Shown: positions 16,670-26,089 of the stretch, one piece after another
Layout: each line of letters starts with the position of its first letter
Position numbering within the stretch: the first letter of the stretch is position 1
Assembly: GCF_009602705.1 (NCBI RefSeq)
Contig: NZ_VSWH01000001.1
Location: forward strand, 806,001-870,000
Source: Chryseobacterium vaccae
GTDB lineage: Bacteria; Bacteroidota; Bacteroidia; Flavobacteriales; Weeksellaceae
Length of the DNA stretch: 64,000 nt
Direction of reading: 5' to 3'
Translations under genes and position numbers: made by a program
Notes under the pieces: generated by a model
The model's database searches: none
What the model was told of the DNA's origin: nothing
Seen by the model: only the letters and a program-made list of their open reading frames with translations

Positions 16670-17116
16670 TTATTGCTGCGGAAATTTATCCTCTATAAGA
16701 TTCAGGTTGATCCCGTGTTCCAGATAAGCCTTACAACCGTCTAAAACTGTAGTAAATCCTCCTGTATTGTCATTGACCTGCCTTAGAAGTTCTTCACCGG
16801 TCTGGCTGAATCCATAGCTTTTAATCACAACAAGGGTTCCTTTTTCCATTACACGGAATTCGTAGTCTACATTCGTTGAAGGATCTCCCCAGATGGTTTT
16901 AATCAGCTGGTTCGGGATAATCTGAAGGGTCTTTACATCAGATGATACTCCATACATTTCCCATTCCCAAGTCACTGTTTTACCTTCTTCTAATTTCCCG
17001 GTAGATTTTGTAAACCAGAAATGAGTAGTTACTGCAGGGTTGATAAATGCTTCGAAGACATCATCAACCGGTTTTCTGATAAGCATTTGAGCTTCAACAT
17101 AGATACTAGAACTCAT
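16670..17116 (-). CDS. SRPBCC (AHSA1-like) domain protein
   Basis: 148 residues. VEAQMLIRKPVDDVFEAFINP at the start is the typical first strand and helix of the AHSA1 branch of the SRPBCC ligand-binding fold, followed by TTHFWFTKSTGKLEEGKTVTWEWEMYG and the C-terminal helix GFTTVLDGCKAYLEHGINLN (pieces). Such proteins bind hydrophobic ligands or act as stress-related helpers; no ligand is deducible. It lies 16 bp after menA and may share its transcript. Confidence 0.85.
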   Translation of the reverse strand: MSSSIYVEAQMLIRKPVDDVFEAFINPAVTTHFWFTKSTGKLEEGKTVTWEWEMYGVSSDVKTLQIIPNQLIKTIWGDPSTNVDYEFRVMEKGTLVVIKSYGFSQTGEELLRQVNDNTGGFTTVLDGCKAYLEHGINLNLIEDKFPQQ

Positions 17117-17132
17117 GATATAATATTTAGAT

Positions 17133-18062
17133 TTAGTTGAATAAATTAAGTCCGGCTGCTGTAAGAATTGCCATTACAAACGTCATAATTCCCACCTGCT
17201 TTAGATATTGGTCTAATTCTCTTGGTTCTTTTACAGCCATGATGCTTCTTCTCAGTTTCGCCAGCGGAAACAACAGGATCATTACAATAAAAGCGTAGTA
17301 ATTCTGCGCCTGAATAAATCCGTTCACGCCTAAAAATATAAGAATCAGAACCAGTGGAAGCTGTAACAGGATCATTTCATAGATCATGGCATTTTTGAAA
17401 CCGATTCTCAATGCGAAACTGTTTTTTCCTGACAACTTATCACTTTCAATATCTCTCATGTTATTAAGGTTAAGAACCGCCATGCTCATCATTCCAATAG
17501 CTGTTCCTGGTAATAACATATCCCAGCTGAAAGTTTTGGTAAACAGGAAATAACTTCCACACACGGAAACCAGTCCGAAGAAGATAAATACAAAAATATC
17601 TCCCAGTCCCATATATCCGTAAGGTTTTTTACCTACCGTATACCCTATTGCTGCTAAAATACAGGCTACTCCCAGCCCGATGAAGATATAAAATTCATTC
17701 ATGTACTCAGGGATGAAGGCTGTGTATAATAAAGCAACTGTCGCAATAAAAGAAAGTGCAGAAAAAAGGATTACCGCATTTTTCATCTGTTTTGCTGTAA
17801 TCTTTCCTGATGCTACTGCTCTTGCTTCTGCTTCATTGATTCTTTTAGCGTCGGTTCCTTTTACTCCGTCACCGTAATCATTGGCATAATTTGATAAAAT
17901 CTGATACAAAAGGGTTACCAGAAGAGCCAGAGCAAAAATTTTCCAGTCCCAGGTTCCGCCTTCTCTGTAAAGCCTCCATTTGGCGATGAAAGCTCCCATA
18001 ATAATTCCGCTTAGGGAAAGCGGTAAAGTTCTTAGCCTCGCGGCTTTTATCCAATCAGTCAT
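17133..18062 (-). CDS. menA: 1,4-dihydroxy-2-naphthoate polyprenyltransferase
   Basis: 309 residues from the ATG at 18060-18062; a TTG seven codons upstream is a weaker start. WIKAARLRTLPLSLSGIIMG is the family N-terminus, and NYANDYGDGVKGTDAKR carries the Asp-rich prenyl-diphosphate site. LNLNNMRDIESDKLSGKNS is the second Asp-rich motif. Eight or nine hydrophobic segments follow. It joins a polyprenyl chain to DHNA at the inner membrane, making demethylmenaquinone. menB lies upstream on the same strand across a hairpin-containing gap of 72 bp, so the two menaquinone genes form a pair. Confidence 0.93.
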   Translation of the reverse strand: MTDWIKAARLRTLPLSLSGIIMGAFIAKWRLYREGGTWDWKIFALALLVTLLYQILSNYANDYGDGVKGTDAKRINEAEARAVASGKITAKQMKNAVILFSALSFIATVALLYTAFIPEYMNEFYIFIGLGVACILAAIGYTVGKKPYGYMGLGDIFVFIFFGLVSVCGSYFLFTKTFSWDMLLPGTAIGMMSMAVLNLNNMRDIESDKLSGKNSFALRIGFKNAMIYEMILLQLPLVLILIFLGVNGFIQAQNYYAFIVMILLFPLAKLRRSIMAVKEPRELDQYLKQVGIMTFVMAILTAAGLNLFN

Positions 18063-18082
18063 AAATTTATAAGTAATGAGCA

Positions 18083-18126
18083 ATGGGTAATAGGTAATGA
18101 AATAGTGATCACTACTGATTACCCAT
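18083..18126. repeat. Hairpin-forming inverted repeat between menB and menA
   Basis: ATGGGTAAT at 18083-18091 pairs with ATTACCCAT at 18118-18126. Inside is a second perfect palindrome, TAGTGATCACTA at 18103-18114. The left side also has short direct repeats of the GTAATGAG/GGTAATGA type. Confidence 0.6.
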
Positions 18127-18134
18127 CGACAATG

Positions 18135-18971
18135 TTATGAGATCCATTGATCTTCCCCGAAGTTTGGTTTTCTTTTTTCAAGGAATGCATTTCTTCCTTC
18201 CTGAGCCTCCGCGGTCATGTAAGCTAAACGGGTTGCTTCTCCTGCAAATACCTGCTGGCCAACCATTCCATCGTCTGTAAGGTTCATAGCAAATTTCAGC
18301 ATTCTGATAGAAGTCGGAGACTTTGCAAGGATTTCCTGAGCCCACTCATAAGCGGTATCTTCCAGTTCTGCGTGAGGAATTACGGCATTCACCATTCCCA
18401 TATCCAACGCTTCCTGAGCAGAATAATTTCTTCCTAAAAAGAATATTTCACGGGCTTTTTTCTGACCTACCATTTTCGCCAGGTAAGCAGATCCGTAACC
18501 ACCGTCAAAGCTGGTAACATCAGCATCAGTCTGTTTAAAAATAGCATGTTCTTTACTTGCTAAGGTAAGATCACAAACTACGTGAAGAGAGTGTCCTCCG
18601 CCAACTGCCCATCCCGGAACAACTGCGATAACCACTTTTGGCATGAAACGGATCAGACGCTGAACTTCTAAAATATTCAGACGGTGTCTTCCATCTTCTC
18701 CTACATATCCCTGATGTCCTCTTGCTTTCTGGTCTCCTCCGCTGCAGAAAGCCCAACCTCCATCTTTTGAGCTCGGTCCTTCTCCTGATAAGAGAACCAC
18801 TCCTATGGAAGGGTCTTCTGAAGCATCATAAAAAGCATCATAAAGTTCTGAGGTTGTTTTAGGTCTGAAAGCGTTACGCACTTCCGGTCTGTTGAAAGCA
18901 ATTCTTGCTACCCCATTGCATTTTTTGTAGGTAATATCGTCGTATTCTTTGGCGGTTTTCCACTCAATCAT
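18135..18971 (-). CDS. menB: 1,4-dihydroxy-2-naphthoyl-CoA synthase
   Basis: 278 residues. A crotonase fold with the MenB-specific features: FNRPEVRNAFRPKTTSELY, the oxyanion-hole region GWAFCSGGDQKARG and PGWAVGGGHSLHVVCDLTLAS, and the catalytic-region TSFDGGYGSAYLAKMVGQKK. The Asp in SFDGGYG replaces glutamate seen in hydratases and is typical of MenB. It cyclises succinylbenzoyl-CoA to DHNA-CoA in menaquinone synthesis, one step before thioester release and menA. The start ATG at 18969-18971 agrees with family length. Confidence 0.95.
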   Translation of the reverse strand: MIEWKTAKEYDDITYKKCNGVARIAFNRPEVRNAFRPKTTSELYDAFYDASEDPSIGVVLLSGEGPSSKDGGWAFCSGGDQKARGHQGYVGEDGRHRLNILEVQRLIRFMPKVVIAVVPGWAVGGGHSLHVVCDLTLASKEHAIFKQTDADVTSFDGGYGSAYLAKMVGQKKAREIFFLGRNYSAQEALDMGMVNAVIPHAELEDTAYEWAQEILAKSPTSIRMLKFAMNLTDDGMVGQQVFAGEATRLAYMTAEAQEGRNAFLEKRKPNFGEDQWIS

Positions 18972-19168
18972 TTTGTAAAAATTTTTCTCAAAGATACGGA
19001 ATTGCAGAGAATTTTAACATTGATTTTTGATGATAATAACTGTGAAATCTATGGGATATTTTTGTTTAAAATTCAGGATTGAGATTAAAAGAATGGTATG
19101 GAATATTTTTTCTACCTTAGAATGAAGAATGTATAATATCCCTTAAGCTACATTTAACAAAAAATTTG

Positions 19169-19693
19169 ATGAGACAACTTATTCTATCATTAGCATTTAT
19201 CCTTTTATCATGGGGTGTATCTGCTCAAAAAGTAACGGTTATAAAATCTCCGGCAGCATTGCCTACTGAAGATAAAAGGTTAAAAATATTTCTGGGCGGC
19301 AGCATTGATATGGGCAATGCTGAAGACTGGCAGGCCAAAGTTACCAGGGAATTATCTGAAAAGAATTTTATATTATTTAATCCAAGGCGGGATGACTGGA
19401 ATAAGGACTGGAAACCTGTGAGCACTGAACCTAATTTCAGGAAACAGGTAGAATGGGAACTTGAAGCATTAGAAAAATCAGATCTCATCATCATGTACTT
19501 CACCCCTAAATCCCAAAGCCCGATAAGCTTACTGGAACTGGGACTTTATGCAAGAACAAATAAACTGATGGTGGTCTGCCCTGAAGGATACTAGAGGAAA
19601 GGAAATGTTGATATTGTCTGTGAAAAATATAAGGTCCAACGATATGAATCTATTGACATGCTGATCAAGGCCCTGAAAGAAAAGACAGAATAA
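19169..19693 (+). pseudogene. Nucleoside 2-deoxyribosyltransferase-like protein gene interrupted by an amber codon
   Basis: From the ATG at 19169 the product begins MRQLILSLAFILLSWGVSAQ, a predicted signal peptide. RLKIFLGGSIDMGNAEDWQ, FNPRRDDWNKDW and VEWELEALEKSDLIIMYF are typical of the nucleoside 2-deoxyribosyltransferase-like fold, including a Glu in the SLLELGLYA motif that is the family's nucleophile region. After VVCPEGY a TAG at 19592-19594 intervenes. The frame continues RKGNVDIVCEKYKVQRYES and ends naturally at 19693. TGG to TAG, restoring PEGYWRKGNV, is the simplest reading. The truncated 141-residue product may still fold partly. Confidence 0.75.
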
Positions 19694-19705
19694 AAAAAAT
19701 ATAAA

Positions 19706-19731
19706 AAACCGGAGCATTTCTGTTCCGGTTT
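19706..19731. terminator. Bidirectional terminator
   Basis: AAACCGGAGCA pairs with TGTTCCGGTTT (one G-T pair) around a TTTC loop. A-rich sequence before and T-rich after suit termination of the pseudogene transcript (+) and of the TPR gene at 19753 (-). Confidence 0.8.
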
Positions 19732-19752
19732 CTGTATAGTCAAACTAAAGGA

Positions 19753-20781
19753 TTATTGTTTTGGTTTTGCAGCCAATTCTGTTTCTTTAGCTTTCATTTC
19801 TTTTACTTTCTCCATATTTTTAGTTACTACATAAATTTCTTTTAAGGCAGTAACAGCTTCAATATTTTGCGGAGATGCTTTGTACCATGCTTCTGCATAA
19901 GGTAAAGCTTTAGCAAATCTTTCTCTTCTTGCATCGATAAGTTTCGATGCTTCGTCCGGCTTATCTTTTCTTAAAGCATTGATCTGCTCTACCGTTTTAG
20001 AATCATCTCCAATTACTGTATAAACAAGGTTCTGGTGAGCATTATTCATATCAGGCTTAAGCTCAATTGCTTTTTTGAATGACGCAATAGCATCTTCTGA
20101 TGTTGCAGGATTTTTAGACTGCATTACCCCAAGGTTGTACCAGTTTGTGGCATCAGTCGGGTTTTTAGCCAGCTGCTCTTTAAGGGTAGAAATAAATTTA
20201 TCTGTATTTCCTGATGCATAATAAGCAGTTCCCTGAGCATCTTTCAGTTTCGCGTTATTAGGGTATTTCGCCAATCCTTTCTCAATGATTACTAAAGCCT
20301 CATTCGGTTTCTTAGCATTTAAGAGAAGAGTGGTTAATGTTTCATACAAATCCGGTTCAACACTTGGAGTCTGTTCTGTTTTAAAATCTGAATAATCAGA
20401 ATTTTTCTTCATAAGATCCCAGGTTGTTTTATCCAAAGGCACAACGTTTCCTGTTTTCTTTTCTTTAGCAGTATAAGTTGTCTGGATACCTGTAAAGCCT
20501 GAATTAATTAAATCTGTGTAAATTTTAATCGCTTCATCGCTATTGTTTGCCAACGCATAGCTAAGCCCTGCATAATACATATAAATCTTGTCATCCTGCC
20601 CGCTTCCTTTCAGTAAGTTGTAAACTTCTACAAATTTAGGAGCTGCTGCGGTATAGTTTTTTGCGTTATACGCATCCATAGCAGCCTTATTAGCCGCCTG
20701 CAGTTGGGCATTTACATCGCCTTTCTGCCCGAAAACGAATGCAGAAGCAACGATAGCAATACCTAAAATGAGTTTCTTCAT
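19753..20781 (-). CDS. Tetratricopeptide-repeat protein, exported
   Basis: 342 residues. MKKLILGIAIVASAFVFGQK is a signal peptide. TPR units are visible, for example NAKNYTAAAPKFVEVYNLL, PNEALVIIEKGLAKYPNNAK and DAIASFKKAIELKPDMNNAH with the classic spacing of W/L-G-Y-A/F-P. The C-terminus is helical and lysine-rich. It lies 28 bp after gyrA on the same strand and is probably co-transcribed; no functional link is known to me. A scaffold in the periplasm or outer membrane is likely. Confidence 0.85.
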   Translation of the reverse strand: MKKLILGIAIVASAFVFGQKGDVNAQLQAANKAAMDAYNAKNYTAAAPKFVEVYNLLKGSGQDDKIYMYYAGLSYALANNSDEAIKIYTDLINSGFTGIQTTYTAKEKKTGNVVPLDKTTWDLMKKNSDYSDFKTEQTPSVEPDLYETLTTLLLNAKKPNEALVIIEKGLAKYPNNAKLKDAQGTAYYASGNTDKFISTLKEQLAKNPTDATNWYNLGVMQSKNPATSEDAIASFKKAIELKPDMNNAHQNLVYTVIGDDSKTVEQINALRKDKPDEASKLIDARRERFAKALPYAEAWYKASPQNIEAVTALKEIYVVTKNMEKVKEMKAKETELAAKPKQ

Positions 20782-20809
20782 AATAACTATATTATATTAA
20801 TTGTACAAT

Positions 20810-23398
20810 TTATTCTTCAGAGTCAGAATTCTCATTTCCCTCTGCTGGTGTTTCATTTTCAGCCTGAGGTTCTGTATTATCGTTTTCCTGGTTATCGAAA
20901 AGACTTCCTGTTCCTTCTTCATTTTCTTCAGAATCTTCTTCTACATCTTTATCCATGGCTACTTTTGCAATGGCTGCAATTTCGTCATTTTTCTTGAGGT
21001 TGATCAGTTTTACTCCCTGGGTATTTCTTCCCATTACTCTCATTTCATCCATACCCATTCTGATGGCAACACCCGATTTATTGATGATCATCAATCCATC
21101 TTCGTCTGTCACATTCTGAATAGCAATCAGATTTCCGGTTTTTTCGGTAATGTTAAGGGTAATAACTCCTTTTCCTCCTCTATTGGTGATTCTGTAATCT
21201 TCTACAGCTGTTCTCTTGCCGTATCCTTTTTCAGATACTACAAGAACGGTTTCTTTCTCTACATCGTTCACAACAATCATACCAATAACCTCATCATTGT
21301 CTTCCATGGCAATACCACGTACTCCGATGGAACCTCTTCCTACTTCTCTTACTTTTTCTTCAGGGAAACGGATACACTTACCATTTTTGGTAGCAATCAT
21401 AATCTGGGAAGTCCCGTTAGTTAGGTAAGCTCCCAATAACTGGTCATTATCTCTGATCTCAATAGCATTTACCCCGTTTACTCTTGGTCTTGAATAGGCT
21501 TCAAGTGATGTTTTCTTAATGGTACCATTCTTAGTCACCATCACTACACTCATTTGATTGACATATTCAGCATCTTTTAAGTTGTTGGTTCTGATGTATG
21601 CTTTGATCTTGTCGTCCGGTTCAATATTAATCAGGTTCTGTACGGCTCTTCCTTTAGCAGTTTTGGAACCTTCAGGGATTTCAAATACCCTTAGCCAGTA
21701 ACATCTTCCTTTTTCTGTAAAGAACAGCATATACTGGTGGTTGGTTGCAGAAACAATATATTCAAGGAAATCGGAATCTCTTGTTGTTGCGGCTTTATTT
21801 CCTACTCCTCCTCTGCTCTGAATTTTATATTCGGAAAGGGAAGTTCTCTTCACGTATCCTGCATGCGAAATTGTAAGAACTACTGCTTCATTCGGGATGA
21901 TATCCTCGATGGACATTTCACCTCCTGAAAAATCAATTTCCGTTCTTCTTTCGTCGCCATATTTTTCTTTGATCTCAATAAGCTCTTCCTTAATAATCTC
22001 GAATCTTCTGCTTTCATTAGCCAAAATCTCTTCCAAATTCAGGATCTCTTTCATGATCGCATCATATTCGTCGCGGATCTTATCAAGCTCCATTCCTGTA
22101 AGACGTGCCAATCTAAGATCAAGGATTGCCTGTGCCTGAATATCAGAAAGCTCAAATGCTTCAATCAGGCCTTCTTTTGCTGCCTGAGGGTTTGCACTGT
22201 GACGAATGATAGAAATTGCCCTGTCTAATGCATCCTGGGTTCCGATTACTTTCATGAAACCTTCAAGAATGTGGGCTCTTTCTTTTGCTTTTTTAAGCTC
22301 AAACTTGGTTCTTCTTACGATCACCTCATGTCTGTGCTCTACAAAATGATGAATGATATCTTTTAAGTTCAGCTGTTCCGGTCTTCCCTTAACTAAGGCA
22401 ATATTGTTAACACTGAAAGACGTCTGAAGCGCTGTATACTTATATAAAAGGTTCAGAACAACGTTAGGAATCGCATCATTTTTCAGTTCATAAACAACAC
22501 GCAGACCATTTCTGTCCGATTCGTCTCTGATCTCATGAATCCCCTGAATTTTGTCATCTTTAACCAATTCAGCAGTTCTGGCAATCATATCTGCTTTATT
22601 GACCTGGTAAGGAACTTCTGTAACAATGATTGCGTTTCTGTTTCCGATTTCTTCGAAATTCACCTTCGCTCTCAGCACTACTCTTCCTCTTCCGGTATGG
22701 AAAGCATCTCTTACCCCGTCATATCCATAGATAATACCTCCTGTAGGGAAATCCGGTGCTGTGATATGATGCATTAACTCATCAATGGTAATTTCTTTAT
22801 TATCAATGTAAGCACAAATTGCATCAATTGATTCAGACAGGTTATGTGGTGCCATATTGGTGGCCATCCCTACTGCAATTCCTGAAGTACCATTTACCAG
22901 AAGGTTAGGAACTTTGGTAGGAAGAACGGTAGGTTCCTGTAAACTATCATCAAAGTTATTCTGAAAATCAACGGTTTCTTTATCAAGATCTGCAAGCACC
23001 TCATCAGAGATTTTTTTCAGTCTTGCTTCGGTATAACGCATTGCTGCAGGCGGGTCTCCATCCATTGAACCGAAGTTCCCCTGTCCGTCTACCTGCGGGT
23101 AACGTAAGCTCCAGTTCTGAGCCATTCTCACCATTGCATCGTATACAGAAGAGTCTCCGTGCGGGTGGTATTTACCCAAAACGTCCCCAACAATTCTCGC
23201 AGATTTCAAGTATTTTCTATTTGAAAAAACCCCTAGTCCATACATACCATACAGTACTCTTCTATGAACGGGTTTCAGGCCGTCTCTTACATCCGGAAGT
23301 GCTCTTGACACGATAACGGACATCGAATAATCGATATAAGACGACTTCATTTCATCAACAATGTTGATAGGAATCAGTCTTTCTCCTTCTTTTTGCAT
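20810..23398 (-). CDS. gyrA: DNA gyrase subunit A
   Basis: 862 residues from the ATG at 23396-23398; an upstream TTG two codons earlier is less likely. [33 protein letters not shown] is the family start (quoted in pieces: [19 protein letters not shown]). The DNA-cleaving tyrosine is Tyr122 in [10 protein letters not shown]. The quinolone region [12 protein letters not shown] has Ser83 and Asp87, the usual susceptible residues in E. coli numbering. The C-terminal beta-pinwheel repeats ([33 protein letters not shown]) include a GyrA-box-like sequence, so it is gyrase and not topoisomerase IV. The last 60 residues are very acidic ([10 protein letters not shown]). Confidence 0.97.
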   Translation of the reverse strand: MQKEGERLIPINIVDEMKSSYIDYSMSVIVSRALPDVRDGLKPVHRRVLYGMYGLGVFSNRKYLKSARIVGDVLGKYHPHGDSSVYDAMVRMAQNWSLRYPQVDGQGNFGSMDGDPPAAMRYTEARLKKISDEVLADLDKETVDFQNNFDDSLQEPTVLPTKVPNLLVNGTSGIAVGMATNMAPHNLSESIDAICAYIDNKEITIDELMHHITAPDFPTGGIIYGYDGVRDAFHTGRGRVVLRAKVNFEEIGNRNAIIVTEVPYQVNKADMIARTAELVKDDKIQGIHEIRDESDRNGLRVVYELKNDAIPNVVLNLLYKYTALQTSFSVNNIALVKGRPEQLNLKDIIHHFVEHRHEVIVRRTKFELKKAKERAHILEGFMKVIGTQDALDRAISIIRHSANPQAAKEGLIEAFELSDIQAQAILDLRLARLTGMELDKIRDEYDAIMKEILNLEEILANESRRFEIIKEELIEIKEKYGDERRTEIDFSGGEMSIEDIIPNEAVVLTISHAGYVKRTSLSEYKIQSRGGVGNKAATTRDSDFLEYIVSATNHQYMLFFTEKGRCYWLRVFEIPEGSKTAKGRAVQNLINIEPDDKIKAYIRTNNLKDAEYVNQMSVVMVTKNGTIKKTSLEAYSRPRVNGVNAIEIRDNDQLLGAYLTNGTSQIMIATKNGKCIRFPEEKVREVGRGSIGVRGIAMEDNDEVIGMIVVNDVEKETVLVVSEKGYGKRTAVEDYRITNRGGKGVITLNITEKTGNLIAIQNVTDEDGLMIINKSGVAIRMGMDEMRVMGRNTQGVKLINLKKNDEIAAIAKVAMDKDVEEDSEENEEGTGSLFDNQENDNTEPQAENETPAEGNENSDSEE

Positions 23399-23546
23399 AA
23401 ACAAATTTTATTATAATGACAGTCAGACCTTTAGCTGTGCGTCTGAAAATTATTTATTTCCAATTTTTATTAACGGGCTAATTTACGAAATTTTTACCGA
23501 TTTTTGCCCTAGAATTTATCCACAAAATCTTAAAAATTCATAAAAT

Positions 23547-23861
23547 ATGAGCCTATTAAGTATAACTTTCCACTGCACGAAAAACAATATTGAAGAATGG
23601 GAAAATTATATTGATGAAACCCTGGTCCTGATGGCAGAAAACCTGATGGATGTCAATAAGTATATCCTGTCGGAAGTACACAGCGATTATATTGAAGAAG
23701 GCAAGAATTACAATCTTCTTCTGATGTTTGATAATGATGATCTTCGTGAAGATTTCATTAAAAGTGAGATGGTAAACATCGCTGAGAGGGTTGAAAAGAA
23801 ATTCGGACAGGAGGTTATGATCTTCAATACATTCCTGAATCCTAAAAAATCCAGAATGTAA
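23547..23861 (+). CDS. DUF4286 family protein
   Basis: 104 residues. SLLSITFHCTKNNIEEWENY, VNKYILSEVHSDYIEEGKNY and MLMFDNDD-like LLLMFDNDDLREDFI make up the ferredoxin-like alpha/beta fold of DUF4286, a short cytoplasmic family of unknown role in Bacteroidota. It is divergent from gyrA with 148 bp between starts and is followed directly by a strong terminator, so it is a single-gene unit. Confidence 0.85.
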   Translation: MSLLSITFHCTKNNIEEWENYIDETLVLMAENLMDVNKYILSEVHSDYIEEGKNYNLLLMFDNDDLREDFIKSEMVNIAERVEKKFGQEVMIFNTFLNPKKSRM

Positions 23862-23870
23862 TACATATCA

Positions 23871-23894
23871 AAAGCCCTGAAAAATCAGGGCTTT
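23871..23894. terminator. Terminator between converging genes
   Basis: AAAGCCCTGA at 23871-23880 pairs perfectly with TCAGGGCTTT at 23885-23894 across AAAA. T-rich sequence follows on the plus strand and A-rich precedes, so it can serve both DUF4286 and the gene at 23905. Confidence 0.88.
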
Positions 23895-23904
23895 TTAATT
23901 TTTT

Positions 23905-24138
23905 TTAATCTCTGTGATGTTTGTGGCCTTTGTGCTTATGACGGTGACCTCTATCGTCATTGTCATAGTAGTACACTCTTTTTTTCACATGTCCCGGTGC
24001 ATAGTACCTTGCACTTCCCCCATACATTTTTTTAGCATGTCCCGGCGGAACTCTTCTTACCTGGTGGTCGTGAACAACACACGATGTCAGCATCAACATT
24101 ACTGTTACTACTCCAGCCATTTTAATCAAACCTTTCAT
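23905..24138 (-). CDS. Small His-rich lipoprotein
   Basis: 77 residues. The signal ends LMLTSCVVHDH, giving a lipidated cysteine at about 20. The short mature part has two PGHxKK motifs (PPGHAKKMYGG and APGHVKKRVYY) and a basic His-rich tail, GHRHKHKGHKHHRD. Similar proteins are sometimes labelled quinol oxidase subunit 4, which nothing in the sequence supports. Metal or polyanion binding by the His/Lys tail is possible but unproven. Confidence 0.7.
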   Translation of the reverse strand: MKGLIKMAGVVTVMLMLTSCVVHDHQVRRVPPGHAKKMYGGSARYYAPGHVKKRVYYYDNDDRGHRHKHKGHKHHRD

Positions 24139-24298
24139 TTTCTCACTTTTTCAAATTTCGTAGTGGAAATAACAATGTTAATGCCAAAGTAGTTCAATTA
24201 TTGAGATATTAAAAGAATTAACAATTAAAAAATTATTATTTACTACTTATAACTCATTTTCAAGGCATGATTATGATCTTTCTGCGACTCTTTATCAT

Positions 24299-24793
24299 TT
24301 ATCCGATATTTTCACTTCTTTTCTCCATCATGATCACATCTTTCCATTGCCCATTGAGTTTTCCTATTTTCTTTCTTACTCCCACCGTTCTGAAGCCATT
24401 TTTCTGATGAAATCTGATGGATGCTTCATTTTCAGGGAAGATATTAATCTGCAGCGTCCAGAAACCATGATCTTCACTATCCAGAATCAGTTTTTTTAAG
24501 AGAACCGATCCTAAACCTTTTCCCTGATAATTATTATCGAAATAAATACTTACTTCAGCAACTCCTTTAAAGCATTCTCTTTTGCTGACAGGCTTTAAAG
24601 CGCACCATCCAACCACTTCATTTGTTTCATTCTCCAATACCCAACGGCAGTCATTGAAATATTCCATATTCCAGGCTTCAGCAGTAGGGATTTCTGTTTC
24701 AAAAGTAGCAATCCCTCCGTTTACACCCTGTCTGAAAATTTCCAGCACTTTAGCTTCATCAGCGGGAAGCATTTCTCTTAATTCGTAATTCAT
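24299..24793 (-). CDS. GNAT family N-acetyltransferase
   Basis: 164 residues from the ATG at 24791-24793; the longer frame to 24862 would overlap the upstream gene heavily. MNYELREMLPADEAKVLEIF opens a GNAT fold, WCALKPVSKR precedes the acceptor region, and VSIYFDNNYQGKGLGSVLLKKL is the acetyl-CoA binding motif A with its Q-G-x-G-x-G/S core. FPENEASIRFHQKNGFRTVG is motif B. It resembles phosphinothricin-type acetyltransferases; the amine substrate is unknown. Its start lies 4 bp after the DUF421 stop, so they are co-transcribed. Confidence 0.85.
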   Translation of the reverse strand: MNYELREMLPADEAKVLEIFRQGVNGGIATFETEIPTAEAWNMEYFNDCRWVLENETNEVVGWCALKPVSKRECFKGVAEVSIYFDNNYQGKGLGSVLLKKLILDSEDHGFWTLQINIFPENEASIRFHQKNGFRTVGVRKKIGKLNGQWKDVIMMEKRSENIG

Positions 24794-24797
24794 CTGT

Positions 24798-25310
24798 TTA
24801 ATGGTATTTTCTTTTATTCTTTCTTTTGATTCTTGAATAATGGGTCTGTTTTTCCTGTTCATCTTCTGAAATCACACTGATGTTGCCATCTACTTCTAAA
24901 ATAGACAGCTTTACATTCTTTATTTTTTCAACACCGTGCTCACGGATGGCTTCTTCAAGTTCATCACGGGTAATTTTCACTCTGTTTAAAGCCACCTGAT
25001 CAATAATCCCGTCTTTAATCAGAACCACCGGATCTTCTTCCATAAATGTTTCAAATTTATGATTGGCAAACATGAAACGTTTTAAAATAAAGTTGGCAAC
25101 GAACAGAACAAGCGCAGCAATTAGGCCGCCCTGAAGGGATGTATCGGGACCTACCATTGCATTCTGAACGGCATTAGAGATCAGAAGCAATAAAACAACA
25201 TCTCCGGCATTCAGCTGTGAAAGTTGATTTTTCCCAAAAAGCCGTATCGCAATCACCATAAAAAGGTAGACGCACAGCGAACGGACAACTACGTTAAGAA
25301 TAGGATCCAC
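24798..25310 (-). CDS. DUF421 membrane protein (YetF-like), GTG start
   Basis: 170 residues from GTG at 25308-25310. No in-frame ATG lies between it and the upstream TGA. Three hydrophobic segments (about 7-22, 36-52, 62-80) precede the YetF fold: VLIKDGIIDQVALNRVKITRDELEEAIREHGV (in pieces DGIIDQVALNRVKITRDEL). RLFGKNQLSQLNAGDVVLLLLISN is the conserved membrane stretch. The family sits in the inner membrane and is linked to stress in spore formers; the role here is unknown. Confidence 0.85.
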   Translation of the reverse strand: MDPILNVVVRSLCVYLFMVIAIRLFGKNQLSQLNAGDVVLLLLISNAVQNAMVGPDTSLQGGLIAALVLFVANFILKRFMFANHKFETFMEEDPVVLIKDGIIDQVALNRVKITRDELEEAIREHGVEKIKNVKLSILEVDGNISVISEDEQEKQTHYSRIKRKNKRKYH

Positions 25311-25464
25311 GAAAAGTTTTTTATATAATCAAATGTATTGATTTTTTGTTATTATACGGACGTATTCATGCAAAATACATTCATCCTAAAAATAAAAGTA
25401 AGAATGGTACTCTCCACGCTCTTTGGTACAGGTTTTGGAATTGAGTTTAAGTAATAAGCACTCT

Positions 25465-26019
25465 ATGAGACGACTATTCTTCTTATCATTAAGTATGATC
25501 CTCTTTTTCACAGCATGCAATAAAGCCGGACCTTCACCTTCATCAGGCAATGGGAATGACGCAGTTACTGAAAAGGTGAATGATCTTTATACTCAATATG
25601 GAACTTCTAATGAAGCTTTATATCATCAGTCTTTTTCTGACAGCCTGTTTTCTCCTGATCTGAAAAGAACCCTGGAAACAGCGATCAATACATCAAAAGC
25701 AGATATTGAGAAAGTAAAGAACAGTGATCATCCGGATGAAAAACCTTTGCTATTTGAAGGGGCTGTTTTCTCAAGTTTATATGAAGGATATACCGGCTAC
25801 AGGATCAAATCTACAAATATAAGTGCTGATAAAGCGACTGCTGATGCTGCCGTGGAGTTTGAATATACTGCAAGTCCGCCAAAAATGATCTGGACAGATC
25901 ATGTAAATCTGGTTAATTCAAAACAGGGCTGGAAGATTGATAATATTATTTTTGATACCATTGCTCATTCTAAAGATCTTAAAACCACACTGAATGAGTT
26001 TATTAAAAACGCTCAATAA
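25465..26019 (+). CDS. Lipoprotein with DUF3828-like (NTF2-like) domain
   Basis: 184 residues from the ATG at 25465; a TTG- or GTG-led extension is ignored because MRRLFFLSLSMILFFTACN is a complete lipoprotein signal (Cys18). The body has SDSLFSPDLKRTLETAI, LLFEGAVFSSLYEGYTGYRI, ADAAVEFEYTA and WTDHVNLVNSKQGWKIDNII. The final pattern of an acidic W-x-D, a strand and GWKIDNI is what DUF3828 and NTF2-like folds show. Family identity is tentative. It is convergent with the small peptide gene at 26090 through a shared terminator. Confidence 0.65.
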   Translation: MRRLFFLSLSMILFFTACNKAGPSPSSGNGNDAVTEKVNDLYTQYGTSNEALYHQSFSDSLFSPDLKRTLETAINTSKADIEKVKNSDHPDEKPLLFEGAVFSSLYEGYTGYRIKSTNISADKATADAAVEFEYTASPPKMIWTDHVNLVNSKQGWKIDNIIFDTIAHSKDLKTTLNEFIKNAQ

Positions 26020-26058
26020 ATATAAAGCCCTACCTTCTCAGAGAGAGAGACTTATAAA

Positions 26059-26083
26059 AAACCGCCTTATCATAAAGCGGTTT
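26059..26083. terminator. Bidirectional terminator between lipoprotein and GG-peptide genes
   Basis: AAACCGC at 26059-26065 pairs with GCGGTTT at 26077-26083, with A-run on one side and T-run on the other. It can end both converging transcripts. Confidence 0.8.
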
Positions 26084-26089
26084 ATTTTT

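Noticed and set aside
20801..21424. Long plus-strand frame opposite gyrA
   Set aside because: It is antisense to the conserved gyrA coding sequence and has no recognisable motif.
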